Counted from the first letter of the stretch, positions 22,982-31,581 are shown. The stretch: 33,208 nt of DNA from Planctomycetota bacterium (GCA_011369445.1 DRQF01000107.1:1-33208), one strand, 5' to 3'. The notes: generated by a model from the letters alone, not told the origin. Program-made: numbers and translations.

Positions 22982-25738
22982 TTAGTTCTCCCGAGCCATC
23001 GTCACGACGAGCCCGCTCGCGCCGGCGGGGGCCGTGATCTGCTTCTTCTGAGCGCCCATGGCCGTGGCGGTCACCGTGTGCAGACCCGGAGCGAGTCCCT
23101 TGATGTCGAAGGAGCCGACGTAGGCCCAGTCCATGGTGGAGAAGAAGTTGCCGTTCTGCCGTCCTTGAGGATCGGTGACGAAGAGGAAATTCGGGCCGAG
23201 CGGTCCTCCGTCGGAAGCGATCACGTTCCCCTGAATGTGCAGCCCCGGGGTCGTGGGCGCCACGAGGGTGACGGTGGCGTTTTGACCAGGCGTCAGAGTG
23301 ATCACCTCCGAAAACACGCAGACGTCCTCCGTCCAGGCCGTCCGGACGATGTGATTCCCCGGCTCCAGGTGAGGGACGACGAAATGACCCGTCTCGTCCG
23401 TCGAGACCCACCCTGCAATGATGGAGCGATGGGGCGCATCCAGATACTCCACACCGACCTTCACGCCGCTCTTGCCCACACCGTTTTGGTCGACGACCTG
23501 ACCCGTGATCGTGGCCGTCAGCGGCGGGAAGGTCACGTTGAAGGCCTGGGTCGGCGCCCCCGTCGCCGTGACCTCGCGGACATGTTGGGCAGACTGGTCG
23601 GAGACGCTCTTGATGATGGACAGCGCGTACGGACGGGGCGCCAGATGAGGGATCGTGTAGTGCCCCGAGGCGTCCGTGTGGTAGAGGAACATGGTGGAGT
23701 AGTCCTGGTCGCCGGAGTGCAACCACAAACTGGTGTTGGCCACTGGTGAGCCGTCCGCGTAGAGGATCTGACCCTGCAGTTGAGTGAGCCCCGGAAGATC
23801 GGTGGTCACCGTATGCGTCGTCTCAGTGTCCACCGTCACAGGCTTCGGGTCGAGCCTGTAGGACGGAACATGGAGGAAGTAGTTCCCATTCGCCACGTCG
23901 AAGGCGGCCATCCCCTCGGCATCCGTGACCGCCTGGAAACGGTAGTCGCCCAGGCTCGCCTGAGCCGCTTGCGCCGCGGCCAGCGTGGGGGCGATCTTCT
24001 TCCAGAGAAACACCGTCACCCCCGAGGGGGCGGGCTGCCCGTTCACCCGGAGCTTGAATCGAACGCCCTCGGGTTCCAAACGCCCCTCCCAGTACGCCCC
24101 TTCCTCACTTCCCGCCAGCATCGGAGAGAGCCCTTCCTTGTAGCCCTCCTTCGTCGCCCGCAACGTGAACTGAGGCAGGCCGATCCCCAGTATCTCGTAC
24201 TCGCCCTCCGCATTCGTCGTCGCCGTGAGGCCCGCCCGCTCAACGACGGCAACGAGGGCTCCCTCGATGGGCTCATCCGTCTCGTCATCGAGAATGCGCC
24301 CCGTGACGTTGAAATCACCGGGCTGCAGGACCACTTCCACGTAGGTCGGCCCCTCCTCGAGGAGGGTGATCTGCTGGTGGTAAGGCGACACGCCGGACGC
24401 CGTCACCGCGAGTTGCACCCCTTCGGTCGCCAGGCCACTGAACGAGAATAGCCCGTCCGCGGAGGTGGTCATTCCCTGCTGCTCGCCCGTATCGGTCGTG
24501 ACGGCAACGGACGCCCCGGCCAGCGGCGATCTCTCGCCGTCAATCTCGAGGAGCACGACGCCGTTCAACTCCTTGCCCCCGAAAAGAGGCACCTGACCGA
24601 TGTCGACGTCCTTCTCCTCCGCAAGGGTCACGGTGATCGTGCGCGGCGCATACCCGTCGGCGGAGAAAACCAGGTTCTGCGGTTCGGGGCTCACGTCCCG
24701 CGCGACGCGGAAGACGCCTTGGGGATCGAAGACCTGATCCGCGTCGACCCGAAACTGGGTTACCGGATCGGACGAATTGCCTCGGGTGACGAAACCCGTA
24801 ACAAAGACCGTCTTCGCATCTTCGAGGACAATCTCTACGTTCGTCGTGCCGGCAAACACGGCGTCCTTGTGGCCGCTCTTGTAGCCTCGCTTCGAGGCGA
24901 TGAGCATGTTCTGAGTGTCCTTTCGAACGCCCACCGAGAATGTGCCGTCCGATCGCGTCAAGGTCGAGGAGACGAAGGGGATGGCGCCCTCCGTGAAGTG
25001 CTGCGCCGAGACGGCGGCGCCCACGACCCACCCGCCCCGCCTGTCCACCACAGTACCCGTGATCACGGCGCTCGGCTTCTCTAGCACCGCTTCCACATAG
25101 GTCCGCTCTCCGCCCGTCACGGGGATCGCCCCCAGAAACTGGGGAAGATAGTCGTCGTGATCAACGACGAGAAGATGTGGAGAAGGCTTCACGTCCCGGA
25201 AGCGCGCCACGCCGTCGAATCCCGTCCGACGTTCCAGAACGTCGGGTGAGAAGGCGCCCCGCACATGGAACTTCAAGTTCTCGGGCTTCGAGGTGTCGAG
25301 GGTCACACGAGCGCCTCGCACCACGTGATTCTCGTCATTGGACACGAGGACGAACACCGAGCCACGATCGGGACGCTTGTCCCGAACCTCCTCGAAAACG
25401 TCGCCGCTCGCGCTCAGGCCGAGCTTCCGGAGGCGTTCGATGAAGTCCTTGCGGGTCATGACCCGAATGGAGCCCCGAATGGTCGGCGTGGCCGCCTCGC
25501 CCGCCCCCTCACTCTTGGACGTCGCACCCTCGGGAGAAAGCGCCGCCTCGTCGCCGCCCTCTCTTGCCTTGCCGAGAGGGACATCGTCCGCAACGCGCCG
25601 CGGAGCCTGCGCAGCCACGGCAACATCCGAGCCATCCAGCGAGGCGAACTCCTCATCGTCGCGCGCCCCGAACCAGACGACGAAAGCGAGCAGCCCAATA
25701 CCAAGGGCGACCATGGCCGTGATGCCAACGCGTCTCAT
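22982..25738 (-). CDS. Membrane-anchored protein with multiple carboxypeptidase-regulatory-like domains
   Basis: The ATG at 25738 is preferred over 25759 because GAGGAGAG lies eight bases before it. The 918-residue product has one N-terminal membrane segment (VGITAMVALGIGLLAFVVWFG, about 4-24), an Ala/Glu-rich linker and then roughly eight beta-sandwich repeats. Typical units are VITGTVVDRRGGWVVGAAV with LTRSDGTFSVGV, FNVTGRILDDETDEPIEGAL with TNAEGEYEILGI, LQGQILYADGSPVANTSLW with TDASGHYTIPHL, and ITGQVVDQNGVGKSGVKV with TDETGHFVVPHLEPG. This matches the CarboxypepD_reg-like fold, here without any peptidase domain. Such arrays serve as rigid spacers or binding modules outside the cell. The substrate or partner is unknown. 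It shares its build with the 13220-15595 protein. Confidence 0.83.
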   Translation of the reverse strand: MRRVGITAMVALGIGLLAFVVWFGARDDEEFASLDGSDVAVAAQAPRRVADDVPLGKAREGGDEAALSPEGATSKSEGAGEAATPTIRGSIRVMTRKDFIERLRKLGLSASGDVFEEVRDKRPDRGSVFVLVSNDENHVVRGARVTLDTSKPENLKFHVRGAFSPDVLERRTGFDGVARFRDVKPSPHLLVVDHDDYLPQFLGAIPVTGGERTYVEAVLEKPSAVITGTVVDRRGGWVVGAAVSAQHFTEGAIPFVSSTLTRSDGTFSVGVRKDTQNMLIASKRGYKSGHKDAVFAGTTNVEIVLEDAKTVFVTGFVTRGNSSDPVTQFRVDADQVFDPQGVFRVARDVSPEPQNLVFSADGYAPRTITVTLAEEKDVDIGQVPLFGGKELNGVVLLEIDGERSPLAGASVAVTTDTGEQQGMTTSADGLFSFSGLATEGVQLAVTASGVSPYHQQITLLEEGPTYVEVVLQPGDFNVTGRILDDETDEPIEGALVAVVERAGLTATTNAEGEYEILGIGLPQFTLRATKEGYKEGLSPMLAGSEEGAYWEGRLEPEGVRFKLRVNGQPAPSGVTVFLWKKIAPTLAAAQAAQASLGDYRFQAVTDAEGMAAFDVANGNYFLHVPSYRLDPKPVTVDTETTHTVTTDLPGLTQLQGQILYADGSPVANTSLWLHSGDQDYSTMFLYHTDASGHYTIPHLAPRPYALSIIKSVSDQSAQHVREVTATGAPTQAFNVTFPPLTATITGQVVDQNGVGKSGVKVGVEYLDAPHRSIIAGWVSTDETGHFVVPHLEPGNHIVRTAWTEDVCVFSEVITLTPGQNATVTLVAPTTPGLHIQGNVIASDGGPLGPNFLFVTDPQGRQNGNFFSTMDWAYVGSFDIKGLAPGLHTVTATAMGAQKKQITAPAGASGLVVTMAREN

Positions 25739-25856
25739 GCAGTGACTCTCCTCAAACACTCACCCCGGGCTGTCCCCGCGGAGTCTCCATCCTATCGCCC
25801 GGGAGCCCCGCTGCCCTGTGGAAACCGGAAACTCCCTGTTCAATCCGCGGGTCGAC

Positions 25857-26945
25857 TCATGGTGATCGCGGGACGGCCCCTACGCCGGGGCCGCCCGGCA
25901 AGACGATTCTGCCCTTTTCGAATCGCATCCCTTCGAACGGGTCGTTGGCGAGGAGGGCGGCGCCGTCGAGATCCGCCAGGTCCACGAGGGGCGCCAAGTG
26001 CGCTGCCGCGGTGATGCCGAGGCTGGACTGGACCATGCACCCCAGCATGACGCGCCGACCGCGTGCGCGGGCCCAGCGGATCATGGCGAGGGCGGGGACG
26101 ATCCCTCCGCATTTCATGAGCTTCACGTTGATTCCTCCGACTTCGGCAGGCAGGTGGTCGAGGTCCGCCAAGTCGAGAGAATCCTCGTCGGCGAGGATCG
26201 GGAGGGGAGACTGCCGGGCGACCTCGGCCATCCCCGCGCGTTCCCCCCGGGGAAGAGGTTGTTCGATGGCTTCGACGCCGAGATCGGCCAAGCGCGTGGC
26301 CAATTCTCGGGCGCTCGCGACCGACCACCCCCCGTTCGCGTCGACCAGAAGTCGCCCGGAGTGGACGGAGCGGATGGCCTTCACGATCTTGAGATCGCTT
26401 GCCCCATCGCCCCGTCCGAGTTTGACCTTGAGAACGCAAAACCCCGCGGCGACAGCCTCCCGAGCCCGCTCGACCATCGCCTCGACGTCGTCGAGGGCGA
26501 CCGTAAACGAAGCTGGTGCCGGTGCGCCGGACACCCCCAAGAGATCCCGCAGGCTCAGCGACAGCCGACACGCCAACAGGTCATGAAGCGCCGTGGAGAG
26601 AGCGCATCGCGCAGCCGCGGAGCCGGGAAGAGCCGCTGCGATGTGGGCATCGAGGGCGGCCAATGGGGAGGCGGAGCGATCGACCGGCGCCCCCGCCGCC
26701 TCTCCGAGGGCGTTCTCGACCGCGTCCTTCCGCGAAGCCAGGAACGCAGCCACGCGATCGAGCTCTCCTCGAAGAGTCTCCGGCGTCTCGCCCATGTAGT
26801 GCAGGGGCGTCGCCTCGCCCCGTCCCACGGTCCCCTCCCGATCCCTCACTTCGATGGAGAACGACCGGCGCTCGTGACTCGTCCCCGTTGACAGGCCAAA
26901 CGGGTGGGCGAGAATCAGGCGGTGTTCCGTGATCCGTGCTTTCAT
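25857..26945 (-). CDS. Dipeptide epimerase, L-Ala-D/L-Glu epimerase-like (enolase superfamily)
   Basis: The 362-residue protein shows the muconate-lactonizing subgroup of the enolase superfamily. Seen are the capping-domain start, the KxK pair Lys173/Lys175 (LKVKLG), metal ligands Asp202 (VDANGG), Glu228 (IEQPLP) and Asp253 (ADED), the opposite-face base Lys275 (NVKLMKCGG), the GCMVQSS turn and a D-x-D pair (Asp325/Asp327 in ADLDGAALL) that is a hallmark of dipeptide epimerases. Such enzymes interconvert L-Ala-D-Glu and L-Ala-L-Glu when murein peptides are recycled. It is divergent from the NlpC/P60 gene across only 44 bp, a pairing that supports this role. A related activity such as o-succinylbenzoate synthase or another dipeptide specificity is possible but the D-x-D motif argues against it. 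Confidence 0.85.
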   Translation of the reverse strand: MKARITEHRLILAHPFGLSTGTSHERRSFSIEVRDREGTVGRGEATPLHYMGETPETLRGELDRVAAFLASRKDAVENALGEAAGAPVDRSASPLAALDAHIAAALPGSAAARCALSTALHDLLACRLSLSLRDLLGVSGAPAPASFTVALDDVEAMVERAREAVAAGFCVLKVKLGRGDGASDLKIVKAIRSVHSGRLLVDANGGWSVASARELATRLADLGVEAIEQPLPRGERAGMAEVARQSPLPILADEDSLDLADLDHLPAEVGGINVKLMKCGGIVPALAMIRWARARGRRVMLGCMVQSSLGITAAAHLAPLVDLADLDGAALLANDPFEGMRFEKGRIVLPGGPGVGAVPRSP

Positions 26946-26989
26946 GTCGACCTCGGCTGAAGGGACTCGGACGCGCCGGCAAGGAGTCC

Positions 26990-27907
26990 ATGACGGTTAT
27001 TCACGCGACGAATCCCGAACCGCTGACACTCTTCACGAAAGCGGAACTCGCCACGATCTATGATCGCGAGGAGATTCTACGCGAACGGGAGCTGGGGAAC
27101 CCGCCCCGTGGGCGCGTCGATGACTGGATCGCCAAGGTCTTACCCGCGAGGAGCGACCTCGAGGTCCGCCCGGCACCCCACGGGATGGTGGAAGTCACGC
27201 AGAGCGCTTACCGGCCTTTCTACAAGAAGGAGCTCTACGCCCTCGGCGAAGCTGTCGAGCCGATACCCGACCCGTCCCCGACGGCAGCTCCCCCCTCTCC
27301 CCCGCCGGTCAACGAAGTCCTCGCCGCCCTCTTGTCCCTCGAAGGGACGCGCTACCTCTACGGGGGCAGCGCGCCTTCGGGCAGCGACATCCACGCCGAA
27401 GCGCTGATCGCTCGCGGCCTCATGCGGAGGGAAGACCTTGCCGATCCGGATCTGGGGATGATCATGCGGTCCGCCGGCATCGACTGTTCGGGACTTTTCA
27501 ATCTCAGCACCCGGTACGCCTTCTTCGGGGACAGCCGCCACGTCTACGAAGCCTTCGGCGCGTCCACGCGCCACCTCGAAGGCCTGGCGGCGACGGAACC
27601 CGAAGCGATGAGCAAGGCCCTCGAGCCCTTGGATCTCATCGTCTATCGCGGACACGTCATCGTCGCCTTGGGCGACGGACGGGTCATTCAGGCCGTGGGG
27701 GACGGAACGAATGCCCGCACCTTCGCCCTCGAGACGGGTTTTGATGGCCCGCCCGACGAGAAGTACGACCGGGTCGTCATCGACGACGCAGAACCAATCC
27801 TTCGCGCCCTCGTCCACCGACAGGGCCGCACCTTCTCCGCGGACTGGCGCTTCGACGACGCCCACTTCATGATCGTCGCCTACGAGGGCCTCGCGGCCAC
27901 TCGTTAG
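26990..27907 (+). CDS. NlpC/P60-family cysteine peptidase
   Basis: The ATG at 26990 is preceded by CAAGGAG with five bases of spacing. The 305-residue protein has no evident signal peptide. Residues 1-90 are a mixed N-terminal domain with a Pro-rich linker (about 91-107). The catalytic domain then shows YLYGGSAPSGSD (122-133), the nucleophile motif GIDCSG with Cys166, and GHVIVALGDG with the likely general base His222. Between the first motif and the Cys there is a longer insert than usual (about 30 residues, IHAEALIARGLMRREDL). Family members cut gamma-D-Glu to diamino-acid bonds in murein peptides. The divergent neighbour is a probable Ala-Glu epimerase, so together they could release and convert L-Ala-D-Glu, as the YkfB/YkfC pair does. 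Confidence 0.85.
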   Translation: MTVIHATNPEPLTLFTKAELATIYDREEILRERELGNPPRGRVDDWIAKVLPARSDLEVRPAPHGMVEVTQSAYRPFYKKELYALGEAVEPIPDPSPTAAPPSPPPVNEVLAALLSLEGTRYLYGGSAPSGSDIHAEALIARGLMRREDLADPDLGMIMRSAGIDCSGLFNLSTRYAFFGDSRHVYEAFGASTRHLEGLAATEPEAMSKALEPLDLIVYRGHVIVALGDGRVIQAVGDGTNARTFALETGFDGPPDEKYDRVVIDDAEPILRALVHRQGRTFSADWRFDDAHFMIVAYEGLAATR

Positions 27908-27949
27908 GTGTGTTCAGCAGCCGGAATGGGGCTCCAGGTGCGGTAGGGT

Positions 27950-28612
27950 TCAGGGCTCGTCGAAGAAGTCGAGTTTGTCGACGGGCATCACGATGGACGT
28001 GACGATGTTCTTGGCATGAGCGGTGATGCGCTTCAGATGACGCCAAGCAAGCGCGGCGCTGACAGCCTCCGCGCCGCCCTGGGACGGATCGCGTACCAAC
28101 TCGGCGACGTGCTTGTCACAGGTGTCTTCGATGGCGTCCGTCTCGTGCAGGATCTGGGTGGCGCCTTCCTCGTCTTGCGATGTGTAGACGGTGACCAGAT
28201 GTCCGAGAAGTCGCGAGACATCGTCCTTGACCTTCATCAGCTCCTTCCCCATGGAACCCGTCGGGTCGAGAGGCCGAGTGAGGGCCAGATCGAAAATGTT
28301 CTTGCAGTAGTCTCCGATCCGCTCCGCATCCTTCGAAATGCTCATGAGGACCAGACAAGTCGGAAAGTCCTGAGCGCCTCGGACCGAGGCGTGAACGAGG
28401 ATCTCCCTACGAATCTTCTGCTCCGCGAGATTGATCTTTCGGTCGGTCTCGAAGAGGTCATTGCGCACTGACTCGACGGCCATCCCGGTCAACAAGGCGT
28501 TAGCGGCCAGATCGAACATATGCCGCCCATCGACGATCATCTTGGTGAAGTGTTCGAAGGTGGGCTTGAGCGTGTTGCCGTCCGAGACGAGTTTTTTCAG
28601 CCATTCGTACAT
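27950..28612 (-). CDS. PhoU-domain protein
   Basis: The 220-residue all-helical protein carries PhoU-type repeats. The best-matching part is residues about 35-110, with LFETDRKINLAEQKIRREIL and LVLMSISKDAERIGDYCKNIFDLAL, containing the E-R-I-G-D-x-x-x-N-I signature thought to bind metal ions. The second helical set ends WRHLKRITAHAKNIVTSIVMPV. PhoU proteins hold phosphate uptake or signalling in check. The gene starts seven bases after the Na/phosphate cotransporter gene on the same strand, so they form an operon. It most likely regulates that transporter and not a Pst ABC system, none of which is present here. Confidence 0.9.
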   Translation of the reverse strand: MYEWLKKLVSDGNTLKPTFEHFTKMIVDGRHMFDLAANALLTGMAVESVRNDLFETDRKINLAEQKIRREILVHASVRGAQDFPTCLVLMSISKDAERIGDYCKNIFDLALTRPLDPTGSMGKELMKVKDDVSRLLGHLVTVYTSQDEEGATQILHETDAIEDTCDKHVAELVRDPSQGGAEAVSAALAWRHLKRITAHAKNIVTSIVMPVDKLDFFDEP

Positions 28613-28619
28613 CGTGCGT

Positions 28620-29753
28620 CTACCTGAAGATCAGATTGCCAACCAGGGGTATGATAACGAAGAATCCCACGACGTAGAAAACGGCGTAGAATCGATTGCG
28701 GACCGCCAGCTCTGCGAGCTTCTCGGCAAGACGAATGGGAATTCGCCGGACTGCGGGAACGGGGTAAATGAGCGCCGTCGACCCGAGGTTGAAGAGCAGG
28801 TGCACGAGGGCGATGGTCAGTCCGTTGACCCCCGTCGTGAGGGCCGCCAGCAGAGCCGTCACGGTCGTACCGATGTTGGCGCCCAGGGTCACCGGAAATC
28901 CGTTTTCGAGCTTGAGAATCCCCGCCGCGAAGAGAGGAATCATGAGTGAAGTCGTGATGCTCGACGACTGCACGGAGACGGTCAGAGCGATCCCGATCAC
29001 GATCCCCAAAAGACCGCTCTTCTCGAGAACGCGATTCAATGACCGTTCCATCCTCGCCATCATGAGCAGCTTCATGATCTTCGTGATGAGGATCAGGGCG
29101 AAGACGAGGGCCACCAAGGCCAGAACGAGCATGACGACGCCGCCCCAGGTGCTTCCCAGATCGAGGGTGTCCGTGCAGAAATGCTTGAGCATCTTGGCGG
29201 CGGGCTTCGTGATCGCCTTGACGGGGCTCGTGAATTTTCCGCCACTCCCGTCGGTGTAGATGTTGCCAGCGAGATACGTCGCCGACTTCCGCAGCACGCC
29301 GGTCGCCATCTCCAGCGGCATGAAAACCGCGACGGCCATGATGTTGAAGAAGTCGTGCATCGTGGAGCCCGCGAAGGCGCGCCTGAACTCGGCGTCCTGC
29401 CGCACGTGGCCAAGTGACACGAGGGTGTTGGTGATCGTCGTCCCGATGTTGCACCCCATGATGGCGAACACGGCCACTTCGAGGGGAAGCTGCCCAGCGC
29501 CCACCGCGGACACCACGAGCGATGTGGTCATGGAGCTGGACTGGACGAGAACCGTCGCCAGGATACCCACGCTCAGCCCGGCGAACGGTGTCACGAGGCC
29601 GGAGAAAAGACCTTCAGCGTGGGCGCTGCCCATGAGCTTGAAGGCCGTTCCCATGACCTGGATGGAAAGAAGGAAGACGTAGAGAAGGCCGAGGAGCAAC
29701 CCGACACGAATCATCGTTGCACGCCGACCGGACGGCCTTGGCACCGTACTCAC
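28620..29753 (-). CDS. Na/phosphate cotransporter (NptA/PF02690 family)
   Basis: This 377-residue inner-membrane carrier takes up phosphate with sodium. The protein has the two inverted repeats of the family, each with its QSSS motif: LVQSSSMTTSL (QSSS at 71-74) and VQSSSITTSLM (262-265). Each is followed by an NIGTT loop (MGCNIGTTITNT at about 99-110 and GANIGTTVTALL at about 291-302). Between the repeats a region of about 55 residues (GVLRKSATYLAGNIYTDG...) probably lies outside the membrane. About eight or nine membrane segments are visible. The length fits the shorter bacterial form that lacks a fused PhoU domain; the PhoU function is supplied by the next gene. It is divergent from the CBS gene across 173 bp. 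Confidence 0.92.
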   Translation of the reverse strand: MSTVPRPSGRRATMIRVGLLLGLLYVFLLSIQVMGTAFKLMGSAHAEGLFSGLVTPFAGLSVGILATVLVQSSSMTTSLVVSAVGAGQLPLEVAVFAIMGCNIGTTITNTLVSLGHVRQDAEFRRAFAGSTMHDFFNIMAVAVFMPLEMATGVLRKSATYLAGNIYTDGSGGKFTSPVKAITKPAAKMLKHFCTDTLDLGSTWGGVVMLVLALVALVFALILITKIMKLLMMARMERSLNRVLEKSGLLGIVIGIALTVSVQSSSITTSLMIPLFAAGILKLENGFPVTLGANIGTTVTALLAALTTGVNGLTIALVHLLFNLGSTALIYPVPAVRRIPIRLAEKLAELAVRNRFYAVFYVVGFFVIIPLVGNLIFR

Positions 29754-29926
29754 GTGAAGAACTCCCTGGGTGATGGCCCCCCGCGATCAGGGGTCTGACG
29801 GGTTCTTGTATGCAGAAGCCCGGCGCGCGTCCAGCCCCCCGCAAATCAGCCGCTTCTGGAGCCCCGTGGGGTCCGCGGCGAGATTTCTCCCCACGTCACT
29901 TCCAATCTGTGGCAAAATGGGTAGCT

Positions 29927-30361
29927 ATGAAGATCCGCACGATTCTTGAAAGCAAGGGGCGCAGGGTGCGCTGCATCGCCCCCGACGCCAGCGTCATGGA
30001 CGCCATCACCATGATGGCGGACAACGATATAGGCTCCCTCATGGTGACGGACGGCGACGACATCGTCGGCATCGTCTCGGAGCGGGATTGCCTGAAACAG
30101 CTCGCTCGGTCCCCCGACACAGTGAATGACCACCCCGTTTTGGCGATCACGACCCGAGACATCGTCGTCGCCGGCGATGATGACAATTTGGCCTACGTCA
30201 TGGAGGCCATGGTCAAGAAGGGATGCCGCCATGTCCCCGTCATCCACGACGGCGAATTGGCCGGGATGATCTCGATCCGTGACGTCGTCCGCGCTCAACT
30301 CGACGAGACTCACCAGGAGCTGAAGTTCCTCCGGGAGTACATCCAGGGCGGAGGCGCCTGA
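29927..30361 (+). CDS. Protein of two CBS domains
   Basis: The 144-residue protein is nearly all CBS pair. The first domain (about 3-62) has VMDAITMMADNDIGSLMVTDGDDIVGIVSERDCLK and the second (about 73-132) has LAYVMEAMVKKGCRHVPVIHDGELAGMISIRDVV, each with the typical strand-helix ending. Bateman modules bind adenine nucleotides and sense energy state, usually to control a partner protein. No effector domain is attached. The ATG at 29927 is chosen because the preceding in-frame part (from 29810) is Arg/Pro-rich and unlike the family; the ribosome site is poor. It converges with the DUF3179 gene, leaving 17 bp. Confidence 0.9.
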   Translation: MKIRTILESKGRRVRCIAPDASVMDAITMMADNDIGSLMVTDGDDIVGIVSERDCLKQLARSPDTVNDHPVLAITTRDIVVAGDDDNLAYVMEAMVKKGCRHVPVIHDGELAGMISIRDVVRAQLDETHQELKFLREYIQGGGA

Positions 30362-30378
30362 GCTTCCCCTGGCCGATC

Positions 30379-31440
30379 TTAGCGAACGACGCGACCCGAA
30401 GGGTGAGCGTCCTTCCAGAAGTCCAGGACAGCCGGCATGGCGTTGAGTCGAGCAAGCACAGCTCCCTGCGGCTTACCCACCTCTTTTCCCGTCAAGGGGT
30501 CGAACTTCCGTCCGGATGATGCATCCACGAGAAGCCCCTCCTTCATGGCGAAGTGAAGCGGCTTTCCTTCGATCCGCGCGTCGTAGACGACAGCCGAAGA
30601 GTACTTGGGAATCCAGACGAACACCGGCGCCAGGTGCTTCATGGGAGGCTGCACGGCGCCCTGGCCACGCATGGCCTCATACGAGACCGCGACGGCGTCG
30701 CCCCCGGACTCCACGGCAAGTCCCAGGGCGTCGCCATATCGATTCTTACCCTTCACCAGGGTCTTGGTGGTGAAATGCCACCCCTTCGACCGGACGGGCG
30801 GCAGATCCAGGACGTCGGTATTCGGGTGGAGCGCTTTCCACATCGAGAAGGACACGAACAGCGAAGGCATCACGTCGAGCGCGAGGCCCTTTTTCTTGGC
30901 CGGCCCATAGAGGGCCTTTCCTGTCATCTGCGACCAAAGAGAGTCGGTCTCGGGATCCCACATCACGAGGTTGAAGTCGAGAAGCCTTCCCGAGACTCCC
31001 AATCGGATGGCCTTCCCCTTGACGCTGCGAGCGTACACGACGCTCGTGAAGGTCAGAGGTCACCAGCTCGCCGCAAACAGAGACGCGCCGGCCTTGGCAT
31101 TGACGATTTCGCGATGGGGGCCACCCAACATCTTTACGGGGAACGCCACGGCCTTGCCGTCGACGACGCACCCGATGACGAGCTCGTCATCGCCCACGGG
31201 ATTGTGGAGTCGCGAAGGAACCGAATAGGGGACCCTCTCGAGGGGCATGAGACGCACATCGACGACTTCATCCCCGGGTGCTTCCTTCCCCCATGGCGCC
31301 GGACGCTTGCGCTGATCCCAGTCATCAACCCCCTGCATGTCAGGCTTCTGTTCTTGGGCGCGCAGGGCACCCAGACAGAGGATCGCGGCAAGAAGTCGCG
31401 GAAGGGCCCGACCTGCAGCGGCGCGAACGTGAGAATGCAT
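30379..31440 (-). CDS. DUF3179 protein, candidate selenoprotein with in-frame TGA at residue 127
   Basis: The ATG at 31440 has GAGGAG nine bases upstream and begins a signal peptide ending ALRAQ. The frame reads LVIGCVVDGKAVAFPVKML and REIVNAKAGASLFAASW, meets TGA at 31062-31060, then continues in the same frame with PLTFTSVVYARSVKGK, GVSGRLLDFNLVMWDPETDS and LWSQMTGKALYGP. This is one DUF3179 domain. The family has Cys-Pro-Leu where this gene has TGA-Pro-Leu, so the TGA sits on a conserved Cys. A SECIS-like stem-loop follows at the right distance. With Sec the protein would be 353 residues. The last part (KYSSAVVYDARIEGKPLHF to FWKDAHPSGRVV) looks like a diverged second copy of the motif region, without the Cys. 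DUF3179 has no known biochemical role. The alternatives are a nonsense mutation or a sequencing error; split genes are unlikely because the cut falls inside the domain core. Confidence 0.75.
31028..31062 (-). promoter_or_regulatory. Candidate bacterial SECIS element with its UGA codon
   Basis: On the minus strand the UGA (31062-31060) is followed by 13 nt and then CGAGCGT (31046-31040), the loop CGTGT (31039-31035) and ACGCTCG (31034-31028), a perfect 7-bp stem with a 5-nt loop. The loop starts 21 nt after the UGA and its second base is G. The published pattern for bacterial SECIS elements (apical loop about 16-37 nt from the UGA, short loop with a G in its first two bases) is met. The base after UGA is C, a poor termination context. 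This is inferred from shape only. Confidence 0.5.
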
Positions 31441-31518
31441 GTCCTTGACTCCTCGGAAGCTCGTCTCGTCCCAACCATCCCAACGAACTGCATCATAGCA
31501 TCCGGGACGTCCGGCATC

Positions 31519-31581
31519 TTGACATGACCAAGGACTTGGCTAATCTCCAGGAACCCGCCGGGAAAAACGCCCGGCTTCTTT
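31519..31581 (+). promoter_or_regulatory. Promoter-like hexamers and leader hairpin before the VCBS gene
   Basis: A consensus TTGACA (31519-31524) is spaced 16 bp from a weak -10, TAATCT (31541-31546). Directly after the expected start site, GCCGGG (31557-31562) pairs with CCCGGC (31570-31575) over AAAAACG, followed by TTCTTT. The hairpin thus sits at the very 5-prime end of the leader, about 48 nt before the ATG at 31624. It could stabilise the mRNA or act as a weak attenuator. The 183-bp divergent gap 31441-31623 shows nothing else. Confidence 0.35.

Noticed and set aside
27140-27865. Minus-strand ORF opposite the NlpC/P60 gene
   Set aside because: It is the complement of a gene with clear catalytic motifs and has no recognisable features of its own.
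30379-31038. Two separate genes (30379-31038 and 31060-31440)
   Set aside because: Both are in the same frame, only 21 bp and one TGA apart, and the break cuts the core motif of a single DUF3179 domain; the second has no ribosome site.
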